Shown in pieces: positions 1 to 6,828 of a stretch of 6,925 nucleotides of DNA (position 1 is the first letter of the stretch; the number at the start of each line of letters is the position of its first letter). The notes beneath the pieces are model-generated. The model searched no databases and was not told the origin of the DNA. It saw only the letters and a list, made by a program, of their open reading frames with translations. The position numbers and the translations under genes were made by a program. Where the stretch lies: NCBI GenBank assembly GCA_035315685.1, contig DATFXR010000235.1, positions 1 through 6,925 of the forward strand. The letters are read 5' to 3'. This DNA comes from QHWK01 sp035315685. Its GTDB lineage: Bacteria; Acidobacteriota; Vicinamibacteria; Vicinamibacterales; CAVVIG01.

Positions 1-396
1 GAGCTGCCGGTCGAGTGGACGGTGACGAAGGACGGCGACTATCGCGCGACGTTCGTACCCGACGAGGCCGGCGTCTACGACATCGCGATCGAGGCCGATC
101 GCGATCAGAAGACCCTGGGCAAAGCCGACATGCACGTGCGAGTCTCGGCGGGCGATGCGGAGTACTTCGACGCGGCGATGCGCGCGCCGCTGCTCAAGCG
201 CATTGCCGAGGAAACCGGCGGTCGGTTCTTCACGCCCACCAACGCGGCGTCGCTGCCGGAGGCGATCAGCTACAGCGGCCGCGGCGTGACCGTGGTCGAA
301 GAGCGCGAGCTCTGGGACATGCCGGCGCTGTTCCTCGCGCTGGTCGGCTTCATGGCCGCCGAGTGGGGCTATCGCCGGATGCGGGGACTTGCGTGA
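1..396 (+). CDS. C-terminal part of a membrane-anchored VWA/glutamine-amidotransferase-like protein (5'-truncated)
   Basis: The reading frame is open from the first base and ends at TGA 394-396, giving 131 residues of a protein that begins upstream. Residues about 1-55 look like a beta-sandwich segment (alternating strands around GVYDIAIEADR). Next comes a conserved-looking stretch, GGRFFTPTNAASLPEAISY, followed by GRGVTVVEERELWDMP. A single hydrophobic helix at about residues 104-122 is followed by a short basic tail (YRRMRGLA), so the C-terminus is probably cytoplasmic and the bulk periplasmic. This ending resembles the tail of the long proteins, often annotated glutamine amidotransferase, found beside MoxR, DUF58 and BatA genes in Acidobacteriota. 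That identification is from memory of the family. The amidotransferase-like and VWA domains themselves would lie upstream, so the function cannot be confirmed here. It is probably the upstream member of the same transcription unit. Confidence 0.75.
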   Translation, partial: ELPVEWTVTKDGDYRATFVPDEAGVYDIAIEADRDQKTLGKADMHVRVSAGDAEYFDAAMRAPLLKRIAEETGGRFFTPTNAASLPEAISYSGRGVTVVEERELWDMPALFLALVGFMAAEWGYRRMRGLA

Positions 397-410
397 ACCC
401 CCACGTGAAA

Positions 411-649
411 GCAACCGCAGAGTGCGCAGAGAACGCAGAGATTCTCTTTCAATGGGTAATCTGAGCATCCGGCTTCATCCGGTGTTCTTCGAGCCGACGG
501 CGATCGAAAGAACCCCTGGAGGGTTCGAGAGAACGGTAACTCTGCGTTCTCTGCGTTCTCTGCGGTCGTTTTCGACGCCGGGGCCCGAGAGAACGACGGG
601 AGGATTCGAGAGAAAAGCAACTCTGCGGACTCTGCGGTCTCTGCGGTTG
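411..649. repeat. Nonamer-hairpin repeat element E1 with inverted ends
   Basis: The left end at 412-440 holds three 9-bp units of type NNCGCAGAG. The right end at 621-649 holds three units of the complementary type CTCTGCGNN. The reverse complement of 621-649 matches 412-440 at 25 of 29 positions, so the element is bounded by imperfect inverted repeats. A third array, CTCTGCGTT twice plus CTCTGCGGT, lies inside at 540-566. The same family recurs at 3509-3579 and 3616-3684. No transposase is present, so it is best called a dispersed non-autonomous repeat; the mechanism of spread is unknown. Confidence 0.8.
505..649 (+). repeat. Imperfect direct repeat, two 64-bp copies with an 81-bp period
   Basis: Copy A is 505-568 and copy B is 586-649, aligned without gaps. 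Shared landmarks are TTCGAGAGAA (524 and 605) and the CTCTGCG nonamer arrays. Because 81 is a multiple of three, the open frame through both copies reads as a repeated peptide (ERTPGGFERTVTLRSLRSL, then ERTTGGFERKATLRTLRSL). Copy A also contains an 8-bp perfect stem, AGAGAACG at 528-535 with CGTTCTCT at 545-552. Confidence 0.7.
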
Positions 650-655
650 AGCGCG

Positions 656-1576
656 ATGCTGCTCTTGTGCAGCGTCCTGTGTGCGACGCCTGCGGTCGCA
701 CAGCAGACCCACTTGCTGGTGATCACGGGCGTTCCTGGTGACGAGGAGCACGCGAAGCAGTTCCAGAAGTGGGCGGACACATTCGTTGACGCGGCGAAGA
801 AGAAGGACGGCGTTCCCGATGACAACGTCACCGTGCTGACCGATCGCCGCGCGACGAAGGAGGGTGTCGAGAAGGCGTTCGCCGAGGTCTCCGCTCGCGT
901 CAAGCCCGGCGACTCCGTGGTCGTGCTCCTGATCGGGCACGGCAGCTTCAACGGGCAGCAGGCGGCGTTCAACCTGCCCGGTCCCGACCTGACCGTCGCC
1001 GAGTGGACGAAGCTGCTCGACAAGCTGCCGGCGCAGCACGTCGGGTTCATCAACACCAGCAGCTCGAGCGGCGCCTTTCTGCCGGCGATTGCCGCGCCTG
1101 GACGCGTCGTGATCACCGCGACGAAAACCGGCGGCGAGCGCAACGAAACGCAGTTTCCCGAGTTCTTCGTCGCCGCGTTCAACGATCCCGCGGCCGACCG
1201 CGACCGCAACGGCCACGTGTCGCTCGCCGAGGCGTTCGAGTACGCGAAGGCGAAGGTGGTGCAGGCGTTCCAGCAGAAAGGCCTGCTCCTCACCGAGCAC
1301 GCGACCATGGACGATGGCAGTGAGGGTCAACTGGCCTCGTCGATGTTCCTCGGCATCGGACGCGCCGACTCGACGCTCATCGCCGACACCAGCGATCCGG
1401 CGGTCAAGAAGCTGGTCGACGAGAAGGACGCGATCGATCGGCAGATCGCCGCGCTGAAACTCCGCAAGGGCAGCATGCCGGACGCGCAGTACGAGGAGCA
1501 GATGGAGAAGCTGCTCACCGAGCTCGCGCTCAAGACGAAAGCGATTCGCGATCTGCAGGCGAAAAAGGACAGGTAG
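656..1576 (+). CDS. Secreted caspase/C13-like (clan CD) protein, predicted catalytically impaired
   Basis: The 306-residue protein starts with a signal-peptide-like segment (MLLLCSVLCATPAVA, cleavage near residue 15), so it is probably exported. The body resembles caspase/legumain-type clan CD folds: a first strand (HLLVITGVPG), an acidic/helical stretch, then VVVLLIGHGSF with the catalytic-type His at residue 95. The strand after it reads INTSSSSGAF; aligned to the legumain pattern Cys-x-Ser-Gly, the Cys position is Ser136. Residues 181-192 (DRDRNGHVSLAE) fit the EF-hand loop DxDxNGxVSxxE and are followed by AFEYAK, as is common in bacterial members. A predicted coiled coil fills about residues 245-306. 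The start is uncertain: ATG 656 lies 6 nt after a repeat, has no Shine-Dalgarno, and gives a signal peptide without N-terminal basic residues; in-frame TTG 647 or CTG 641 (adding Arg) are alternatives. The stop overlaps the next start, implying translational coupling. The fold assignment is moderately sure; the substrate or partner is unknown. Confidence 0.75.
   Translation: MLLLCSVLCATPAVAQQTHLLVITGVPGDEEHAKQFQKWADTFVDAAKKKDGVPDDNVTVLTDRRATKEGVEKAFAEVSARVKPGDSVVVLLIGHGSFNGQQAAFNLPGPDLTVAEWTKLLDKLPAQHVGFINTSSSSGAFLPAIAAPGRVVITATKTGGERNETQFPEFFVAAFNDPAADRDRNGHVSLAEAFEYAKAKVVQAFQQKGLLLTEHATMDDGSEGQLASSMFLGIGRADSTLIADTSDPAVKKLVDEKDAIDRQIAALKLRKGSMPDAQYEEQMEKLLTELALKTKAIRDLQAKKDR
1565..1569 (+). 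promoter_or_regulatory. Ribosome binding site for the DUF4159 gene
   Basis: AAGGA at 1565-1569 lies inside the last codons of the upstream gene, 6 nt before GTG 1576. It supports GTG 1576 as the start although that codon overlaps the upstream TAG by one base. Confidence 0.6.
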
Positions 1577-2352
1577 TGCGCCTGGCGGTCTGCGCACTCA
1601 TCGGGATCCTCGCGATCAGCAGCGCGACAACCGTGCTCGCGCAGCGCCGCGGTGGCTTTGGCGGCGGGTTCGGCGGTCGCCGCGGGCGCGAAGCGATCCG
1701 CCCGAACACCGCGTACGACGGCCGGTTCACGTTCGTGCGGATCCGCTACGGCCCGGACTACGGCTTCGCGTCGCAGGGCCTGCCGTGGTCGCACGACTAT
1801 CCGGCCGGCGAACAGCACTTCATGAAGATCCTCAATGAGCTGAGCTACCTGAACCCGCACACCGAGGAGACCAACATCATCACCTTCGACGATCCCGAGC
1901 TGTTCAAGTACCCGGTCGCCTACCTGTGCGAGCCCGGCGGCTGGGTGATGACCGATCAGGAGGCGCTCGGCCTGCGCAGCTACCTGCAGAAAGGCGGCTT
2001 CATGATCGTCGACGACTTCCGGATGCAGCACTGGGGCAATTTCGAGGCCCAGATCCTCCGCGTGCTGCCGGAGGCGCGCATCTACGACCTCGATATCGAC
2101 AACGCGATCTTTCACTCGTTTTTCGAAATCAAGACGCTCGACGTGCCACAGTATTACGATCCGCCGCCGCCGATCTTCCGGGCGATTTACGAGGACAACG
2201 ATCCGTCGAAGCGGATCATGGTGATGATCAACTACAACACCGATATCTCGGAGTTCTGGGAGTGGTCGGACACGGGTCTGAAACCGATTGACGAGTCGAA
2301 CGAAGCCTACAAGCTCGGAGTGAACTACATCATTTACGGCATGACGCATTAG
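1576..2352 (+). CDS. DUF4159 domain-containing exported protein
   Basis: The 258-residue protein starts at GTG 1576, sharing one base with the upstream TAG (TAGTG), so it is almost certainly co-transcribed and translationally coupled. Residues 1-22 form a clear signal peptide (basic MR, hydrophobic core, VLA cleavage site), followed by a Gly/Arg-rich linker (RRGGFGGGFGGRRG). The DUF4159 domain covers about residues 50-255, starting FTFVRIRYG. It contains the family-like stretches WSHDYPAGEQHFMKILNE, a GGWVMTDQE segment and LQKGGFMIVDDF, the last resembling a Rossmann/GATase-like strand-turn. DUF4159 proteins commonly neighbour MoxR, DUF58 and BatA genes, as here; their biochemical role is not established. 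Export plus context suggest a periplasmic part of an envelope complex. No catalytic residues can be assigned with confidence. Family call is sure; role is inferred. Confidence 0.88.
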   Translation: MRLAVCALIGILAISSATTVLAQRRGGFGGGFGGRRGREAIRPNTAYDGRFTFVRIRYGPDYGFASQGLPWSHDYPAGEQHFMKILNELSYLNPHTEETNIITFDDPELFKYPVAYLCEPGGWVMTDQEALGLRSYLQKGGFMIVDDFRMQHWGNFEAQILRVLPEARIYDLDIDNAIFHSFFEIKTLDVPQYYDPPPPIFRAIYEDNDPSKRIMVMINYNTDISEFWEWSDTGLKPIDESNEAYKLGVNYIIYGMTH

Positions 2353-2356
2353 GTCC

Positions 2357-2450
2357 GTGGGACCGATCGGCCCATGGGCGTGGTAGGGAGGGCGGCGCTT
2401 CGCGCCTATCGGTCCTTCCCCCACCCCGCCTATGGGCCGATCGGTCCCAC
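2357..2450. repeat. Large inverted repeat, 24-bp arms, in the gap before the MoxR gene
   Basis: The left arm 2357-2380 begins GTGGGACCGATCGGCCC; the right arm 2427-2450 is its reverse complement except for one position that would form a G-U pair in RNA. The 46-nt spacer carries an inner stem, GGCGC 2394-2398 with GCGCC 2402-2406. It also holds a shortened third copy of the arm at 2403-2415 that lacks 8 nt (GGGCCGAT) relative to the right arm. Both arms contain the palindrome CCGATCGG. No T-run follows, so an intrinsic terminator is unlikely. It is most likely a dispersed palindromic (REP-like) repeat and could act as an mRNA hairpin. Confidence 0.8.
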
Positions 2451-2456
2451 ACACCG

Positions 2457-2462
2457 AGAGGA
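2457..2462 (+). promoter_or_regulatory. Ribosome binding site for the MoxR-family gene
   Basis: AGAGGA at 2457-2462 lies 4 nt before GTG 2467, just outside the right arm of the inverted repeat. It decides the start in favour of GTG 2467 over ATG 2374, which lies inside the repeat. Confidence 0.6.
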
Positions 2463-2466
2463 ACCC

Positions 2467-3469
<1,003 letters not shown>

Positions 3470-3495
<26 letters not shown>

Positions 3496-3681
3496 GACAA
3501 GAGGGAAAGCAACCGCAGAGACCGCGGAGCACACAGAGAAAAAAACAATCTCTGCGATCTCTGCGGACTCTGCGGTTGCCGACACCGAAATCGGGGATGT
3601 AGGACAAGAGGGAAAGCAACCGCAGAGAACGCGGAGCACACAGAGAAAAACAATCTCTGCGATCTCTGCGGACTCTGCGGT
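3470..3681 (+). repeat. Tandem duplication, 107-bp and 105-bp units, including the 3' end of the MoxR gene
   Basis: Unit 1 is 3470-3576 and unit 2 is 3577-3681. Each starts TGCCGACACCGAAATCGGGG, runs through the stop codon and linker GGACAAGAGGGAAA, and ends with a complete nonamer hairpin. The units differ by one substitution (ACCGCGG versus AACGCGG) and by an A-run of 7 versus 5. The junction reads GCGGTTGCCGAC, whereas the intact gene has GCGGTGCCGAC, pointing to a GCGGT microhomology between the hairpin end and the gene. Confidence 0.92.
3509..3579. repeat. Nonamer-hairpin repeat element E2
   Basis: Left arm 3509-3539 and right arm 3549-3579 are 31-nt inverted repeats identical at 26 of 31 positions, separated by an A-rich 9-nt loop. 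Each arm is made of 9-bp units (CGCAGAG type on the left, CTCTGCG type on the right). The outermost 12 bp (GCAACCGCAGAG) pair perfectly. No T-run follows the stem on either strand; the A/T-rich tract is the loop. Confidence 0.8.
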
Positions 3682-3684
3682 TGC
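3616..3684. repeat. Nonamer-hairpin repeat element E3, tandem copy of E2
   Basis: Left arm 3616-3646, 7-nt loop 3647-3653, right arm 3654-3684. It is a near-identical copy of E2 carried by the tandem duplication and has one further arm mismatch. It ends 20 nt before the ATG of the DUF58 gene. Confidence 0.8.
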
Positions 3685-3704
3685 TTCCCCGCTGCGACGA
3701 TCAC

Positions 3705-4616
3705 ATGACCCAACAACCGGCGATGCCGGGCGCGCGCTACGTCGATCCGAAGATCCTCGCGCGCATCGGCAACCTCGAACTGCTCGCGCGCAACGTCGTC
3801 GAAGGCTTCATCAACGGCATGCACCGGGCGCCGTATTTTGGCGCGTCGATCGACTTCGCCGAGCATCGCGGCTACGTGGCGGGGGACGACATCCGGCGCG
3901 TCGACTGGCGCCTCTACGCGCGCACCGATCGCTTCTACGTGAAGCAGTACGAGGCCGACACCAACACCAACCTGTCGGTGCTGCTCGACGTGTCGCGGTC
4001 GATGAGTTTCTCGAGCCGCGGCATCGCGAAGCTCGAGTATGGCTGTTTCGTCGGCGCGTGTCTCGCCTACCTCGCGCAGCGGCAGCGCGACCGGGTCGGC
4101 CTGATCACCTTCGATAACGACATCGTGGACCACGTGCCGCCGTCGGCCAAGCACTTCAACGTCGTGCTCCACACGATGGATCGCGCCAAAGCCGAGCGGC
4201 CCGGCAACCTCGCCATCCCGCTCAAGAAGATGGCCGAGCACTTCAAGCGGCGCGGCATCCTCGTCCTGATCTCGGACTTCTACGAGGAGCCGGACAACAT
4301 CCTCGAAGCGATCAAGCCCCTGAAGTTCCTGGGCAACGACCTGATTGTCTTCCACGTGCTCGATCCGGCCGAGATCGACTTCGGCTACGAGGACGCGTCA
4401 AGCTTCGAAGACCTGGAAACCGGCGAGCAGATTCCTGTGGTGCCGGAGTCGCTGGTGAAGGAATATCGACAGATGATTCAGGCGCACATCAGCGCCTTGA
4501 CGGCCAAGTTCTCGGAGCACCGGATCGACTACGGCGTCCTCAACACCGCCGAACCGCTCGACCGCGCGCTCTTCAGTTATCTTTCCGCTCGGGAGCGCTT
4601 GATGAGGGTGCGGTGA
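3705..4616 (+). CDS. DUF58 domain-containing protein with VWA-like fold
   Basis: The 303-residue protein carries the DUF58 signature Y-x-x-G-D-D-x-R-x-x-D-W at residues 57-68 (YVAGDDIRRVDW), followed by the VWA-like core. The metal-site motif DxSxS is Asp95-Ser97-Ser99 in LLDVSRSM, and the later acidic residue is Asp191 in LVLISDFYEE. The Thr usually expected between these appears to be missing: the region reads ERPGNLAIPL, with Gly167 near the expected position. No signal peptide or membrane helix is visible, so a cytoplasmic protein is likely. DUF58 proteins are typical partners of the MoxR ATPase encoded just upstream. ATG 3705 is the best start, giving the usual short N-terminus; it has no Shine-Dalgarno and lies 20 nt after a hairpin repeat. 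ATG 3723 is in frame as an alternative. The TGA stop overlaps an out-of-frame ATG (TGATG). Confidence 0.9.
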   Translation: MTQQPAMPGARYVDPKILARIGNLELLARNVVEGFINGMHRAPYFGASIDFAEHRGYVAGDDIRRVDWRLYARTDRFYVKQYEADTNTNLSVLLDVSRSMSFSSRGIAKLEYGCFVGACLAYLAQRQRDRVGLITFDNDIVDHVPPSAKHFNVVLHTMDRAKAERPGNLAIPLKKMAEHFKRRGILVLISDFYEEPDNILEAIKPLKFLGNDLIVFHVLDPAEIDFGYEDASSFEDLETGEQIPVVPESLVKEYRQMIQAHISALTAKFSEHRIDYGVLNTAEPLDRALFSYLSARERLMRVR

Positions 4617-4675
4617 TGACAGTCGTCAGTCGCAGGTCACGAGTCGGCAGTCCCGAGTCGCCATGGCGTTCCTGA
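4616..4675 (+). other. Possible 19-codon coupling mini-ORF (weak)
   Basis: ATG 4616 overlaps the DUF58 stop (TGATG) and opens a 19-codon frame through the heptamer repeat, ending at TGA 4673-4675, ten nt past the BatA-type ATG at 4663. A ribosome ending there could back up and reinitiate. The peptide itself (MTVVSRRSRVGS...) is probably meaningless. This is inference from the overlap only. Confidence 0.25.
4619..4660 (+). repeat. Heptamer tandem repeat, six degenerate 7-bp units
   Basis: Units are ACAGTCG, TCAGTCG, CAGGTCA, CGAGTCG, GCAGTCC and CGAGTCG, consensus roughly NNAGTCG. The array fills nearly the whole gap between the DUF58 stop and the next ATG and ends 2 nt before that ATG, leaving no purine-rich Shine-Dalgarno. 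Confidence 0.75.
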
Positions 4676-6720
4676 CTCCGGCGTTCTTCCTGGGCCTCGC
4701 GGCGATCGCCATTCCGGTGCTCGTGCACCTGATTCAGCGCGAGAGGAAGCGCGTGATCGAATTCCCGTCGCTGATGTTCGTGCGGCGGATTCCCTATCAG
4801 TCCGTGCGGCGTCGCCGGATCCGGCATTGGGCGCTGCTGCTGCTGCGCGCGGCGGCGATCGCGCTGATCGTCGCGGCATTCGCCCGTCCGTTCATGCGGC
4901 AGGGCGCGGTCGCCGCCGCCGCCGTCGGCGGTGCGCGCGAAATCGTCATTCTGCTGGACGACTCGGCGAGCATGGGCTACGGCGATCATTGGGCGCGCGC
5001 GCAGGGCGCCGCCCGGGCGGTGGTGCGCGGCATGACCGCGAACGATCGCGCCACGCTCGTAGTCTTCGGCAAGAACGCCGAGGAGAACATGCGTGCGACC
5101 GCCGATCGCTCGCGGCTCGAAGCGGCGATCAACACCGCCAAGGTGAGTTCGGGCGCGACGCGCTACGGCCCCGCGCTGAAACTCGCGGAAAGCATTCTCA
5201 GCCGCTCGCCGATCAAACGGCGCGAGGCGGTGTTGATCAGCGACTTTCAACGAACCGGTTGGAGCGGCTCCGAAGAAGTGCGGTTCGGCGAAGGCATGAC
5301 CGTCAGCACGGTGTCGGTCGCGTCGCCGAACACCGCGAACCTCGCCGTTCCGTCGGTCAGTTTCGCACGTGCGTCGTTCTCCGGCCAGGAACGCATCACC
5401 GTCAGCGCCGGGCTGAGCAACAAGGGCGACGAGGCGATCAAGAACGTTCCGGTGACGCTCGTCATCGACGGCCACGAGATTCAGACCGAGCACGCGACGG
5501 TGGCCGCGCATGCGTCTGGATCGGTCTCGTTCACGCAGTTCACGCTCGCCGGCCCGAACGTGCGTGGCTCCGTGCGCGCCGGCGCCGACCCGCTGCCCGC
5601 CGACAACACCTTCAACTTCGTGCTCACACCGAGCGCACCGGTCTCGCTCGTCGTCGTCGACAATGGCGATCGCGCGAGCGCGAGCCTGTTCCTGAGCAAG
5701 GCGCTCGCGATCGGCACCACGCCGCTCTTCCAGGTGGAGACGACGACTGCCGCCCGCATGACGCCGGCGATGTTCGACAAGCGGTCGGTCGTCATCCTGA
5801 ACAACACGACGTTCCCGCCGGCAGGCGGCGGCAGCAACCTGAAACGGTTCGTCGAGCGCGGCGGCGGCGTGCTCGTGATCGCCGGCGACAACACGAGCTG
5901 GTCGCCCAGCGAGTTCGATCTTCTGCCGGGACGTCTCGGCGGAATTGTCGATCGCATGGAGGGCCGCAGCGGCTCGCTCGGCTATCTCGATTACAGCCAT
6001 CCCGTCTTCGAGGTGTTCAAGGCGCCGCGCAGCGGCGACTTCTCGGCTGCTCACGTCTTCCGCTACAGGTCGGTGCAGACGACGCCCGCCGATCGAGTGC
6101 TCGCGCGCTTCGACGATGGCGCCGTTGCGGCGGCGGAAAAGAAGATCGGGGCGGGGCGCGTGATCATCTGGACGTCGACGCTCGACGATTCGTGGACCGA
6201 CATCGGCGTCAAGCCGATCTTCCTGCCACTCGTCCATCAACTCGTCCGCTACCTCGCACAGTACGAGCAGCCGGCGTCGTGGTTCACGGTCGGGCAGGTG
6301 CTCGATCTCACACAGCGTGCGAAAGCGCGCACCGATCGGATCATCGTCACGCCGTCCGGTGAGCGCATCTCGCAGTCGAGCATGGGCGAGGGCAACGAGG
6401 GCCTGCTCGAGCTGACCGAGCAGGGCGTGTACGAGATCCGGAGCGCAGCAGCATCGAGCGGGCGACCCGAGGCGATCGCCGTGAACCTCGATCCGGCCGA
6501 GTCCGATTTGAGTCCAATGGACCCGCGTGAGCTGGTCGCCGCCGTGACCGGCCACGCGTCACCGGTGGACGTCCAACCCGAACAGGCACAGGAAATGACG
6601 CGCGAAGAAGCGGAGAAGCGCCAGAGCCTCTGGTGGTATCTGCTGCTGACCGGTGTCGGGCTGCTCGCGGCCGAGACTGCGATCGCCAATCACCTCTCCA
6701 GCAAGGAGAAATTCCTGTAG
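4663..6720 (+). CDS. BatA-type membrane protein with VWA domain and C-terminal membrane helix
   Basis: The 685-residue protein opens with the BatA/aerotolerance-regulator N-terminal signature (MAFLTPAFFLGLAAIAIPVLVHLI): one helix at about residues 3-24, a basic loop (RRIPYQSVRRRRIRHW), and a second helix at 57-73. The VWA domain covers about 93-250 with a complete MIDAS: Asp99-Ser101-Ser103 (DDSAS), Thr166 and Asp194. A beta-sandwich-like region follows (about 220-325), then a stretch resembling a degenerate class I amidotransferase-like fold (SLVVVDNGD near 328; FVERGGGVLVIAGDN near 397-411). A final helix at about 650-668 (WWYLLLTGVGLLAAE) anchors the C-terminus. Metal-dependent partner binding is plausible; enzymatic activity is not indicated. 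The start is chosen from the N-terminal signature because no Shine-Dalgarno is present. It lies 46 nt after the DUF58 gene, in the same operon, and is a likely client or partner of the MoxR ATPase. Confidence 0.9.
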   Translation: MAFLTPAFFLGLAAIAIPVLVHLIQRERKRVIEFPSLMFVRRIPYQSVRRRRIRHWALLLLRAAAIALIVAAFARPFMRQGAVAAAAVGGAREIVILLDDSASMGYGDHWARAQGAARAVVRGMTANDRATLVVFGKNAEENMRATADRSRLEAAINTAKVSSGATRYGPALKLAESILSRSPIKRREAVLISDFQRTGWSGSEEVRFGEGMTVSTVSVASPNTANLAVPSVSFARASFSGQERITVSAGLSNKGDEAIKNVPVTLVIDGHEIQTEHATVAAHASGSVSFTQFTLAGPNVRGSVRAGADPLPADNTFNFVLTPSAPVSLVVVDNGDRASASLFLSKALAIGTTPLFQVETTTAARMTPAMFDKRSVVILNNTTFPPAGGGSNLKRFVERGGGVLVIAGDNTSWSPSEFDLLPGRLGGIVDRMEGRSGSLGYLDYSHPVFEVFKAPRSGDFSAAHVFRYRSVQTTPADRVLARFDDGAVAAAEKKIGAGRVIIWTSTLDDSWTDIGVKPIFLPLVHQLVRYLAQYEQPASWFTVGQVLDLTQRAKARTDRIIVTPSGERISQSSMGEGNEGLLELTEQGVYEIRSAAASSGRPEAIAVNLDPAESDLSPMDPRELVAAVTGHASPVDVQPEQAQEMTREEAEKRQSLWWYLLLTGVGLLAAETAIANHLSSKEKFL

Positions 6721-6723
6721 ATA

Positions 6724-6815
6724 GTCGTGGCGCGAGGGCTGCGGGCGAGCGTAACCTTAGTGTCGTAGCGCGAAGGCTTTAGCCGAGCGACCGCGGCTCG
6801 GGCTGCAGCCGAGCG
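6724..6815 (+). repeat. Degenerate 28-bp direct repeats, two copies plus a partial third
   Basis: Unit 1 (6724-6751) and unit 2 (6762-6789) align without gaps at 22 of 28 positions, both starting GTCGT and ending CGAGCG. A third, more diverged copy at 6788-6815 shares mainly its last half (GGCTGCAGCCGAGCG versus GGCTTTAGCCGAGCG). Together they fill most of the 108-bp gap. Confidence 0.65.
6796..6814 (+). promoter_or_regulatory. Small hairpin just before the last gene's ribosome binding site
   Basis: GCTCGG 6796-6801 pairs with CCGAGC 6809-6814 around a 7-nt loop (GCTGCAG). The stem ends 3 nt before the AGGAG Shine-Dalgarno. It could influence initiation, or may simply reflect the repeat. No T-run follows, so it is not a terminator. 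Confidence 0.4.
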
Positions 6816-6817
6816 CC

Positions 6818-6822
6818 AGGAG
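6818..6822 (+). promoter_or_regulatory. Ribosome binding site for the last gene
   Basis: AGGAG at 6818-6822 with a 6-nt spacer to ATG 6829 is the strongest Shine-Dalgarno in the window and supports this start for the partial gene. Confidence 0.75.
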
Positions 6823-6828
6823 CTGACC

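Larger units (their letters stand above)
397..655. other. Repeat-filled intergenic gap, 259 bp
   Basis: No credible gene lies here. The frame of the downstream gene is open back to 389, but the peptide it would encode is low-complexity text made of repeat units (LRSLRSLRS). Almost all of the gap is accounted for by a nonamer-repeat element and its internal duplication, listed separately. No sigma-70-like promoter and no stem followed by a T-run was recognised. Confidence 0.7.

Noticed and set aside
411..649. E1 as an insertion sequence
   Set aside because: It has inverted ends, but only 239 bp, no transposase frame and no target-site duplication that I could see.
389..655. ATG 389 (or ATG 452) as the start of the pseudo-peptidase gene
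   Set aside because: The extra sequence is translated nonamer repeat and would bury the signal peptide about 90 residues inside the protein. ATG 389 also overlaps the end of the upstream gene.
2357..2450. Inverted repeat as an intrinsic terminator
   Set aside because: The stem is followed by ACACCGAG and then a ribosome binding site; there is no T-run on either strand.
2374..2466. ATG 2374 as the start of the MoxR-family gene
   Set aside because: It lies inside the left arm of the inverted repeat, would add 31 repeat-derived residues, and has no Shine-Dalgarno; GTG 2467 has AGAGGA in front and fits the family N-terminus.
3509..3684. Hairpins E2/E3 as intrinsic terminators or a CRISPR array
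   Set aside because: The A/T-rich run is the loop, not a T-tract after the stem. Only two head-to-tail units exist, they include coding sequence, and there are no distinct spacers.
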